Source: Pseudomonas abyssi (GTDB lineage Bacteria; Pseudomonadota; Gammaproteobacteria; Pseudomonadales; Pseudomonadaceae). From it: 64,000 nucleotides of DNA. Numbering within the stretch: the stretch's first letter is position 1; each line of letters opens with the position of its first letter. Shown one piece after another: positions 24,790-31,746 of the stretch. The notes under the pieces were generated by a model. That model made no database searches, was not told the origin of the DNA, and saw only the letters and a program-made list of their open reading frames with translations. The stretch covers positions 62,001 through 126,000 of the forward strand of contig NZ_NTMR01000017.1 of assembly GCF_002307495.1 (NCBI RefSeq), in the 5' to 3' direction. The position numbers and the translations under genes were made by a program.

Positions 24790-25278
24790 ATGCCTGAAAA
24801 GACAATTAAAAACGTATATCTGAATAACTATTCAGAATTGCGCAATCGCCTGAGGGCACACCTAGGCAGCTATCATCAGGCTGATGACATTCTGCATGAC
24901 ACCTGGATACAGCTGCAGCAGGCTAAACCCGTGACTGTCACCAGGCCACTGGCCTATCTCTTTCGTATGGCCAAGAATATATCGATCAGTGAGTTCCGCC
25001 GTCAGGCAATTTTTGATGTCGATACCGAAGCACTCCTGCACTTCACCGACGACGCGCTCGGCCCAGAAGAACACAGCTTCGTTGCCGATGAAATAAAGCA
25101 ACTCAACCGGGCTCTCGATAACCTCCCCTCCCGCCGGAGAGAGATACTTGTCGCGCACCGCCTGTATGGTGTCTCGAAACAGGAGCTGGCCGAGCGATTT
25201 GGCGTTTCTACCCGAACGATCGAAAAAGAGCTAAAATCTGCTCTGGAATTTGCTGTAAGCTCCAAGGCCACGACTTGA
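24790..25278 (+). CDS. vreI: ECF sigma factor, FecI/VreI-like
   Basis: 162 residues from the ATG at 24790; a TTG-initiated longer form from 24733 is unlikely. Sigma-70 region 2 at about 10-75 (LRAHLGSYHQADDILHDTWIQLQ ... RPLAYLFRMAKNISISEFRR), region 4 at about 105-155 (ALDNLPSRRREILVAHRLYGVSKQELAERFGVSTRTIEKEL). The iron-starvation (FecI) subfamily is indicated by HDTWIQL and RTIEKEL. It would direct RNA polymerase to the surrounding hxc, pdt and lapA promoters; in P. aeruginosa VreI does this under phosphate limitation. Confidence 0.92.
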   Translation: MPEKTIKNVYLNNYSELRNRLRAHLGSYHQADDILHDTWIQLQQAKPVTVTRPLAYLFRMAKNISISEFRRQAIFDVDTEALLHFTDDALGPEEHSFVADEIKQLNRALDNLPSRRREILVAHRLYGVSKQELAERFGVSTRTIEKELKSALEFAVSSKATT

Positions 25279-25308
25279 TACCTCGTTTGTCCCCCTTCGC
25301 AGGCAAGG

Positions 25309-26319
25309 ATGCGTAAGGATCCATCAACCCAGACCCCCTCTATGCCGCCCAGTCCTGACGATCACACTTCCGAGCCAACCCCGTTAGACCCAGAGCTGAT
25401 TCAGAGCCAGGCGAATGACTGGCTGCTGCGCATCACAGCCGGGGATATGACGCCGGAGGAAGCCGACGAATTCAAACGCTGGTGTGGCCTGAGCAAACTG
25501 CACGCCCGCACATTTGCAGAGACCAGCCGTGTCTGGCGTCTTATCGGCCCCGCAGCCGAACTTTCCGAGCCTCCCAAACAGCAGCAACCACCCCAGCTCA
25601 GCCGCCGGCGCTTCATTGCCGCCGCGGCGGGCGTAGCTGGCATAGCAGTCGTCGCCCACATGGGCATGCGTTCAGGCATCTCGCTGGATCTTGACAGCAG
25701 CATCAAAACTGCACGCGGCGAACTGCGGCGCCTGGATATCAGCTCAGACATTGCCGTCACCCTGAATACCCTGACCCGTGTTGAGCTCCTGGATACCGGA
25801 TCGAGCACCAACCAGCACCACTTGCGATTGCTCAGTGGCGAAGTGGATGTACAGTGCAGCTCCTCGTTCGACGACGTTCGCATCCACGCAGCAGGCGGTG
25901 AAATACACAGTACGGACGCGCACCTCAATATCAAACATATCAATGACAGTGTGCATGTCACCTGTCTGCAGGGTATGGCACAAGTATCTTTTCAGGGCCG
26001 GCGCGAAAGCATCGGTCCCGGCGAACAAGTGCGTTACAGCCCATCATCATTTTCCACACCGGTTAAGGTCGACGCGAACGATGTCGGCAGCTGGGTAAAT
26101 CGTGTGCTGGTCTTTAACGACACCCCTCTGGGTGAAGTGGTCGAGGAAATCAATCGCTATCGCCCCGGCAAGATCCTGTTGCTCAACTCTCAAGTTGCAG
26201 CACGCCGCGTACAAGCACGATTTGAACTGGACAGGCTCGATGAGGTAATAACCCTGATGACCAGTGTCTACGGTATCAAGAGCCTGTCGCTGCCCGGAAG
26301 CGTCGTCGTACTCACCTGA
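25309..26319 (+). CDS. vreR: FecR-type anti-sigma/sigma regulator, VreR-like
   Basis: 336 residues. N-terminal DUF4880 anti-sigma helix bundle at about 30-85 (QANDWLLRITAGDMTPEEADEFKRWCG ... SRVWRLIGPAAEL), a membrane segment at about 100-122 (RRRFIAAAAGVAGIAVVAHMG), a periplasmic FecR domain at about 130-245 and an STN-like C-terminal part (TPLGEVVEEINRYRPGKI ... GIKSLSL). It holds VreI inactive until the signal relayed by VreA triggers proteolysis. Located 30 nt after vreI. The membrane segment begins with an RRRF twin-arginine-like motif, as in other FecR proteins. Confidence 0.93.
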   Translation: MRKDPSTQTPSMPPSPDDHTSEPTPLDPELIQSQANDWLLRITAGDMTPEEADEFKRWCGLSKLHARTFAETSRVWRLIGPAAELSEPPKQQQPPQLSRRRFIAAAAGVAGIAVVAHMGMRSGISLDLDSSIKTARGELRRLDISSDIAVTLNTLTRVELLDTGSSTNQHHLRLLSGEVDVQCSSSFDDVRIHAAGGEIHSTDAHLNIKHINDSVHVTCLQGMAQVSFQGRRESIGPGEQVRYSPSSFSTPVKVDANDVGSWVNRVLVFNDTPLGEVVEEINRYRPGKILLLNSQVAARRVQARFELDRLDEVITLMTSVYGIKSLSLPGSVVVLT

Positions 26320-26338
26320 CTCAGATGGAGGCCCGACA

Positions 26339-26677
26339 ATGAATATATTCCTTCGCCGACAGTTATGGCTCTGCCTGGCCGCCTGCTCGTTATTCAGTGC
26401 GGTAGCGGCCTATGCGGACGATACCAGTCAGGCAGAAGCCGACTCCTGCATCGAGGTAGTGGTGGACGGCCAACGCGCATTACCGCTGGACTGCTATACG
26501 CGGATGATGACGCCAGAGCCACAGAAGACGCACCCGACACACAACCCTGCACTCGACTCGGCGGATGTCGCCAAACGCCAACCGAACGCAATCGGCCAGT
26601 TCAGCCAATCAGCCTTGCGCAACCGCATGGGCAACAACCTGGGTCACTCAGCCAAACCGCAACGCCCACCGCGCTGA
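26339..26677 (+). CDS. small exported protein, unknown function
   Basis: 112 residues. ATG at 26339 follows a GGAGG-like element (TGGAGGCCCGACA). Signal peptide at 1-26 (LWLCLAACSLFSAVAAYA). The mature protein has two cysteines close together (SCIEVVVDGQRALPLDC), which could form a disulphide loop, and a basic, Pro/Asn/Gln-rich C-terminal half that looks unstructured. I know no family. It lies 19 nt after vreR, so it is probably co-transcribed with vreA-I-R; it may be a periplasmic modulator or a secreted product of the system. Converges on gspC. Confidence 0.65.
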   Translation: MNIFLRRQLWLCLAACSLFSAVAAYADDTSQAEADSCIEVVVDGQRALPLDCYTRMMTPEPQKTHPTHNPALDSADVAKRQPNAIGQFSQSALRNRMGNNLGHSAKPQRPPR

Positions 26678-26686
26678 GCCAAAACC

Positions 26687-27142
26687 TTATGCTTTGGGCA
26701 CACGCCTGATTCCCTCCACACCTGAATCAGGTACAGCGGGAGCCGCTATCTGCGAGACAACACCGGCACGCTCAACGGTTACCCCATCGCGATCGATCGA
26801 GGCCAGCACCACATCAGTCATCAACGACTCACCTGCCATATATGCCTGCGGTGGAGCGCCATTGACTGACAACACAGCAACAGCGCGATCCGGCTTGCGC
26901 ACCAGACCGATAACCTCCACATCCAGGCGCACCGGCTCTGATCCGAACCAGCCGGCCATCGCCTCGCCGGCAGCGTCAGCTACGATAGCAGGCATTTCTA
27001 CGTCCTGAGGCGCTATTGTTTCAGCGGGCTGAAACAACAAATAACCCCAAACACCCACCCCTGTTGCCACAGCCAGAAAACCAGCCACATGCACAAGGCG
27101 CTCCAGGGGTACCGCCGACGGTAGCTTCCAGTTAACGGACAT
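26687..27142 (-). CDS. gspC: type II secretion system protein GspC (short, no PDZ)
   Basis: 151 residues from the ATG at 27142, which has AGGAG 8 nt upstream; a longer frame from 27181 is not needed. Membrane segment at about 17-37 (HVAGFLAVATGVGVWGYLLF). Periplasmic homology region (HR) at about 60-135: AGWFGSEP, then VEVIGLVRKPDRAVAVLSVNGAPPQAYMAGESL and DRDGVTVERAG. No PDZ or coiled-coil domain follows, so it is the shorter GspC type. It links the inner platform to the secretin N0 domain. It sits apart from the main operon, divergent to gspHIJ. HxcP equivalent. Confidence 0.88.
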   Translation of the reverse strand: MSVNWKLPSAVPLERLVHVAGFLAVATGVGVWGYLLFQPAETIAPQDVEMPAIVADAAGEAMAGWFGSEPVRLDVEVIGLVRKPDRAVAVLSVNGAPPQAYMAGESLMTDVVLASIDRDGVTVERAGVVSQIAAPAVPDSGVEGIRRVPKA

Positions 27143-27291
27143 TGTCGCAACTCCTTCAACATGGTGATCAGCCGATCCCAAGCAATAGCAGGTTTATATG
27201 TGCATTTAATGTCAACGCCACATTCAGTCCGTAATATCAGCAAACGACACAGACGGACTCTCCCAACCACCACGTAGGGGCACCGCTCTTT

Positions 27292-27777
27292 ATGATAAGC
27301 CAGCGCAACATCAGCGGCTTTACGCTCATCGAAATAATGGTCGTGATGGTCATCATCGGCATAGCAGCGGCCGCCATCAGCATCAACATGAGTCCCGACC
27401 CAGCTGAAAACCTGAGGCAGGATGCACGCGAACTGGCGCTGCGGCTGACCACGGCGCAAAACGAAGTACGCCTGGACGGGCGCGTCATTGCCTGGCAAGC
27501 GCTCGGTGATGGCTATCAGTTTGTGCGTGGCACTTGGACCGCCGCCCCGGGCAGTGTTGTGCCGGTGGTAACTACAGCCGGTGAGCTTGATCGCTTTGCC
27601 AACGACGAAGCACTACGTCCGCGCCAATGGCGTGCCGGACAAGTCGACGTATCCCCAGAGACACCCCTGCTGCTGACATCCGAATGGATAGGTGCCCCAC
27701 TCCAGCTCGAATTGCGCAGTGGCGAGCATAACGTCGCCATCGTTCGCGATGGTACCGGCAGCTACAGGGTGCAATAG
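27292..27777 (+). CDS. gspH: type II secretion minor pseudopilin GspH
   Basis: 161 residues. Prepilin site SG/FTLIEIMVVMVIIGIAAAAI with Glu5. The globular part (DPAENLRQDARELALRLTTAQNEVRLDGRVIAWQALGDGYQF) matches GspH, where 'A.ELA.RL..AQ.EA...GR.IA' is the family pattern. It begins 149 nt from divergent gspC and is followed 2 nt later by gspI. It is a minor component of the pseudopilus. HxcU equivalent. Confidence 0.93.
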   Translation: MISQRNISGFTLIEIMVVMVIIGIAAAAISINMSPDPAENLRQDARELALRLTTAQNEVRLDGRVIAWQALGDGYQFVRGTWTAAPGSVVPVVTTAGELDRFANDEALRPRQWRAGQVDVSPETPLLLTSEWIGAPLQLELRSGEHNVAIVRDGTGSYRVQ

Positions 27778-27779
27778 AC

Positions 27780-28145
27780 ATGACGGTAAAACAGACAGGC
27801 TTTACTCTGATCGAGGTACTGATCGCGCTGGCCATCATCAGCGTAGCGCTCGCCGCCTTCGCCAGGGTTACCAGCCAAGCTGCGACCAATATGAGCCATA
27901 TCGAGCAGCAATCCCTGGCCATGTTATCCGCTCAGAACAGCTTGAACGAAATTCGCATCAGCACCCTCCCCCCAGCCGGAGTACATCAGGCTGAATGCCC
28001 CCAGGGGGAGCACGACTTCATCTGCCGACTGCAGATTGGCTCCGTTGAACAAGGAGCCCGCCACATCACCGTGGGTGTCTATGGCTCCCGCAACAGCGAC
28101 CGACAACTCGCCTCCCTGCAAACATGGCTACCCGAGGCCCGCTGA
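27780..28145 (+). CDS. gspI: type II secretion minor pseudopilin GspI
   Basis: 121 residues. Prepilin site TG/FTLIEVLIALAIISVALAAF with Glu5. The helix continues into ATNMSHIEQQSLAMLSAQNSLNEIR, the normal GspI pattern, and the C-terminal domain has two cysteines (AECPQGEHDFICRLQ), also common in GspI. It nucleates the GspI-J-K tip complex. The stop codon overlaps the gspJ start (TGATG). HxcV equivalent. Confidence 0.93.
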   Translation: MTVKQTGFTLIEVLIALAIISVALAAFARVTSQAATNMSHIEQQSLAMLSAQNSLNEIRISTLPPAGVHQAECPQGEHDFICRLQIGSVEQGARHITVGVYGSRNSDRQLASLQTWLPEAR

Positions 28146-28831
28146 TGACGCTCATTACGCGAAGCTCCCGGCAACACGGCTTCACCCTCATAGAAGTCAT
28201 GATTGCCATCATGATCATGGCCGTCATCAGCCTCATCTCTTGGCGCGGCCTGGACAGCATGACCCGCGCCAACACACAGCTGGAAATGCGCAGCGAAGAA
28301 AACACTCGCCTGATGCATACACTGCAGCAACTGGAGCATGACCTCGCCTGGCGCACCACCACTGAACTGCCCGCCGGTGCCTTGGACATGCCAGAGCAAG
28401 GCACCGAAACAACGCCGGACAAGCCAACACTGCAACCTCAAGCGCCGCTGATGTCTCTGCTACCGGTAGGCATGGATGTACGGCGCCTGAACCAGATCCC
28501 ACTCCAGCTGGAACTGGTACGTGCCGCTCCGGCAGCACCGGGCCAATGGCAACGGGTTCGCTGGTGGCTGCAGGCAGGCACGCTCTACCGCAGCGCAGGC
28601 CAGCCGACCAACAGCTACCCCCTACCCACTCCCAAAAACGCAGACAAGGTCGCCGTACTGGAAGGCGTTGCCTCCTTTGATATCCGCGCCTGGGAGCCAC
28701 AGCAAGGATGGCGGCAACTGCCTGCCACAGGTCGCTCCCTGACCCCGGCGTCCGGTCTGGAAATCCGCTTGGGCACCCGCCGCAGCGCCGGGCCGGTCAC
28801 GCATTACCGCAGGGTTTTGGCGCTGAAGTAA
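28145..28831 (+). CDS. gspJ: type II secretion minor pseudopilin GspJ
   Basis: 228 residues from the ATG at 28145, overlapping the gspI stop. Prepilin site HG/FTLIEVMIAIMIMAVISLISWRGL with Glu5, followed by the GspJ pattern LMHTLQQLEHDLAWRT and, in the globular domain, VLEGVASFDIRAWEPQQGW. Last gene of the plus-strand gspHIJ unit; together with gspC and the gspG-F operon it completes the C-to-M set. HxcW equivalent. Confidence 0.93.
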   Translation: MTLITRSSRQHGFTLIEVMIAIMIMAVISLISWRGLDSMTRANTQLEMRSEENTRLMHTLQQLEHDLAWRTTTELPAGALDMPEQGTETTPDKPTLQPQAPLMSLLPVGMDVRRLNQIPLQLELVRAAPAAPGQWQRVRWWLQAGTLYRSAGQPTNSYPLPTPKNADKVAVLEGVASFDIRAWEPQQGWRQLPATGRSLTPASGLEIRLGTRRSAGPVTHYRRVLALK

Positions 28832-28932
28832 AAGCTATGAAGGAACTTAAACGACCGGTGCGTCCTTGGGGACCGCAACCAGTTTGACACCCGAATAACT
28901 GCATCGTTGAAAAGCCCGCAGACCCAGCGCCC

Positions 28933-28959
28933 TAAAGCTCGCCCGTACTCGGCCGTTAA
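28933..28959 (+). promoter_or_regulatory. candidate sigma-28 (FliA) promoter
   Basis: TAAA at 28933-28936, 15 nt, then GCCGTTAA at 28952-28959. The sigma-28 consensus is TAAA-N15-GCCGATAA, so this is one mismatch from the consensus at the exact spacing. A transcript starting near 28966 would give a 28-nt leader to the GTG start of the next gene. Confidence 0.5.
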
Positions 28960-28993
28960 ACTACCTACAACCGAGTCGAACAGGAGCCAAACA

Positions 28994-29698
28994 GTGGACG
29001 TTATTGCCAATCAACTCAGCAACCTGCACACCAACACGGCCACCACAAAGCTTGAACGTGCGGAAGCCAGCATCGAGTCCATCGTAGACCAGGTAACGCC
29101 GACCATCGCCTCAACCGTGGTTGATGTGAACTACCCTGAATCACATGCTCCAGTCGGATCGAGTGAACACTTAGAGGTCTATGGTATAGAGGCCCGAAAT
29201 GTCTACAAGGTCCACGAGGAGACGTCAAAGCTTTCAAAAGCAATGGGATCGACGCAGAACGGCATGAAATCGGCTTGGGACCAGATCCATGCCAATTTGG
29301 AGAAAAGCAATCCCGCCCTGGCAGCAAAGGACTTTGGTTTTTCTCTTGATGCTGAAGGCAATCTTATAGTGCTGGAGCGTAGTGACAAACTCAGCGAGTA
29401 TGAAATGGGTGTATTAACCGAAGCGCTCAACAGCTCGCACTCATTGAAGACGCAGGCCAACGACTTTGCCCGCTTGGCCATGGACTTTATCAAGGCTGAC
29501 CACGTCAGTATGGGACTGGGTAAGTTCAACCTGGACATGAACAACTTTCACTCGACCATCGACTTTGAGCGCATGCTCGACTATGAGCAAACCGGGTCCA
29601 AAAGATGGAACTCGACGTGGTACAACCAAGTATGGAACAAAGGTGAAGAGCGAAACATCAGGATTGAGTATGAATGGTCTAAAAAACAGGGCAATTGA
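28994..29698 (+). CDS. unknown protein, 234 residues, with candidate FliA-type promoter
   Basis: GTG start at 28994 with AGGAG 8 nt upstream; longer in-frame starts exist but would lie upstream of the candidate promoter. No signal peptide and no membrane segment. Helical N-terminal region (VIANQLSNLHTNTATTKLERAEASIESIVDQ) and a long helical middle (EETSKLSKAMGSTQNGMKSAWDQIHANLEKS), ending in a Trp-rich C-terminus (RWNSTWYNQVWNKGEE). I do not recognise the family. The helical ends recall proteins exported by or associated with flagella, which would suit the promoter, but that is speculation. Confidence 0.6.
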   Translation: MDVIANQLSNLHTNTATTKLERAEASIESIVDQVTPTIASTVVDVNYPESHAPVGSSEHLEVYGIEARNVYKVHEETSKLSKAMGSTQNGMKSAWDQIHANLEKSNPALAAKDFGFSLDAEGNLIVLERSDKLSEYEMGVLTEALNSSHSLKTQANDFARLAMDFIKADHVSMGLGKFNLDMNNFHSTIDFERMLDYEQTGSKRWNSTWYNQVWNKGEERNIRIEYEWSKKQGN

Positions 29699-29797
29699 CA
29701 TAGTCCGCAACGACACTATTGTTACTGATCGATATAATAAAACCCTGTCTCAAGGAAGCACTCGAGCTTGACTCCCTCAGCCCGCGAGCAAGCCAGA

Positions 29798-29822
29798 TTG
29801 CTCAAGGCAGGGGCTTGAGCAA
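29798..29822. terminator. hairpin, possible terminator
   Basis: 9-bp inverted repeat TTGCTCAAG / CTTGAGCAA with a 7-nt loop, between the converging genes ending at 29698 and 29835. There is no long T run, so termination strength is uncertain. Confidence 0.45.
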
Positions 29823-29834
29823 ACTATTCTATGG

Positions 29835-30263
29835 CTAATTATAGCCCAGCACAGAATATATATTCTCAGCAGTCATTCCCAATGCAACAGCCAAAACGAA
29901 CGCCAGGCTTACAATAAATATCTTCAACCTCCAAGCAATGTAAAAATAACGAGCTGGCGGCGCATTATCTGGAAGGTAAGATTTAAGAATCCTCCTATAG
30001 GGACCTCCAACCGAGAAAAGCCAAGCCAAAGATATGAATATAGCAAACGCAGCGAATGGTTGCGGCTGATCAAATTGCAGCGAGGTATAACCCAGCGAAA
30101 CCAGAAGTATCGATGCCGTGCCATTGGCTTGAGAGAAATACTCATCAGCTATTTCGTTCTCACGACCTAGTCTTATCATACACACCCCGGATAATATAAT
30201 TAATACAAACAGCCACACGCGTACCGGAAAAACAATTACTGGAATTGCTTTAACACATAACAC
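29835..30263 (-). CDS. small multi-pass membrane protein, unknown function
   Basis: 142 residues with about four hydrophobic segments (VIVFPVRVWLFVLIILSGV, NGTASILLVSLGYTSL, FAAFAIFISLAWLFSV and IFIVSLAFVLAVALGM). The start is uncertain: the ATG at 30263 or the internal one at residue 29. The DNA is AT-rich compared with the secretion genes and codon use differs. Unknown family; it stands alone between the FliA-promoter gene and an unknown small gene. Confidence 0.5.
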   Translation of the reverse strand: MLCVKAIPVIVFPVRVWLFVLIILSGVCMIRLGRENEIADEYFSQANGTASILLVSLGYTSLQFDQPQPFAAFAIFISLAWLFSVGGPYRRILKSYLPDNAPPARYFYIAWRLKIFIVSLAFVLAVALGMTAENIYSVLGYN

Positions 30264-30480
30264 GATAGTCTGACATGCCTATTCCTTGCCCTTGCATTAC
30301 ACTCAGAACAGACATCACTGTCAGACTCTCGCCCACCACCCACATGAAAAAATATTCTATTTTTCTAGAACCACATTCCCTTTAGGGGTGGGTTTATTTT
30401 CATTTACATATTTTAACCGTTCCATCACTCACTTCTTCAGGTCACTCACCAGTAGCGATGAAGCCTCGATCGATTCAGTT

Positions 30481-30783
30481 TCAGTGCGGATAATAGCCGG
30501 ATAAACTGGTGTAGTTTTCTGCAATCCAGCTGATAACCTGCGATCGCCCCTGAATATTAGATGGTAATTTCTCGTGAATCATCCATTCACAAATCTGCCG
30601 AGTTCGTACCGAAAGATCAGAATTATTTTTGCCCGTTAGTGAGTTCAACAACGTCAACACCTCATAGCCTTCTTTACGGCTAAAACGGCCAGCGTCGTCC
30701 TTTGTTTTAGTCGGGTCATCGCCCGGCACAGCCACCCAACTATAATCGTGGTAGTTCAGATCACTTCTCTTGATATCAGGCAT
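30481..30783 (-). CDS. small unknown protein
   Basis: 100 residues from the ATG at 30783, which has a clear AGGAG 6 nt upstream; an in-frame start 27 nt earlier is weaker. The protein is soluble and polar, with a C-terminal helical part (SVRTRQICEWMIHEKLPSNIQGRSQVISWIAENYTSLSGYY) and a lysine/aspartate-rich middle. No family recognised. It lies 56 nt after the PhdA-like gene on the same strand, so it may be transcribed with it. Confidence 0.5.
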   Translation of the reverse strand: MPDIKRSDLNYHDYSWVAVPGDDPTKTKDDAGRFSRKEGYEVLTLLNSLTGKNNSDLSVRTRQICEWMIHEKLPSNIQGRSQVISWIAENYTSLSGYYPH

Positions 30784-30839
30784 ACCTATCTCCTTATCGT
30801 TTACAGTCAAGAATTAACGCTGCGGTCTTGCCAAACACC

Positions 30840-31670
30840 CTACTTCCTACTCAAAATATCCACCACATTCGCAATCCCCTGCTGCCCCGGCACAAACCCC
30901 AGACTGGTACTATCAACGCTCAGACAGGACGACGAAGCAAATATGTCGGTTCCAGTGCCCAGGTAGACAACATTTCTGGCGTCGGTGAAGCCCTCGGAAT
31001 ACCGATAACTTTTCTTGTTCATACGGTGTTGCCATTCTGCACCGTCCGTCTCAGTATCCGCTGCATCCTGCCCGTGATGCTGCGCATGAAGGGTTTGCAG
31101 GAAGCCAAGATTGGGTAACAGATCAGTTGAGCCGTCCATGAGTTGCAGATTGTCATTCAGGTAACGATACACCACACCAACAACACCGGGATCATCGCTG
31201 ACCAGCTGCACATCCTGTACGAACAACTCCTCGTCAGGCAGGCTGTCCGAATGGCCTTCAAAACCGACGAACCAGCGCCACAACATGTCGTGGATCAAGC
31301 GTGTGTACACCAAACCAGCGTGGTTAAGCGAGTAGAGTATCTGCAGAACCCAGGCACGGATGACAAAGGACAAATCCAATCCGCTTTCGCACCGGTCCGC
31401 CACGGTGAAGATCTCCCTGAAACTACTGACCAGTACGGCATCGATCTGCTTACGTAGCTCAACCAGCACATGCCCTTTGGGAATGTAGCTGTTCAGACTG
31501 TTCATGCAGCCCCATAAATCAGCAGAGATAATGCATACACAAGGAGAGGAATAGCGATGAACGTGCAGCGGTCGCTTCAGTGCCGTTGCAATATGCGTGG
31601 ACAACTCCCGGCTCAACTCATACATCGAAATCGGACTACCGGCTTTTGCCTTCTTCGGAACCTGCTTCAT
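30840..31670 (-). CDS. PhdA-like protein: Phd/antitoxin-like N-terminus plus transposase-like helical region
   Basis: 276 residues from the ATG at 31670 (GGAGGG Shine-Dalgarno sequence). Residues about 12-55 (SPISMYELSRELSTHIATALKRPLHVHRYSSPCVCIISADLW) follow the Phd/YefM antitoxin pattern: start helix, strand with HR, strand ending in a small helix. Residues about 95-140 (LSFVIRAWVLQILYSLNHAGLVYTRLIHDMLWRWFVGFEG) resemble the helical N-terminal domain of IS5-type transposases (DUF772). A PhdA gene (PA0691) lies at this place beside pdtA in P. aeruginosa. No DDE residues are evident. It lies 76 nt after pdtA. The Phd reading is moderately secure, the transposase-like reading less so. Confidence 0.6.
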   Translation of the reverse strand: MKQVPKKAKAGSPISMYELSRELSTHIATALKRPLHVHRYSSPCVCIISADLWGCMNSLNSYIPKGHVLVELRKQIDAVLVSSFREIFTVADRCESGLDLSFVIRAWVLQILYSLNHAGLVYTRLIHDMLWRWFVGFEGHSDSLPDEELFVQDVQLVSDDPGVVGVVYRYLNDNLQLMDGSTDLLPNLGFLQTLHAQHHGQDAADTETDGAEWQHRMNKKSYRYSEGFTDARNVVYLGTGTDIFASSSCLSVDSTSLGFVPGQQGIANVVDILSRK

Positions 31671-31746
31671 CTTGACTCCCTCCAGTAAGGGCCGCGACTG
31701 CCTGTGGCAAGTGACAGATCGCGGCCACAGCCCTTTACTGTTCCAC

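Noticed and set aside
30360-30420. CCCTTTAGGGG hairpin with following T-rich stretch
   Set aside because: The stem is only 4 bp; too weak to call a terminator.
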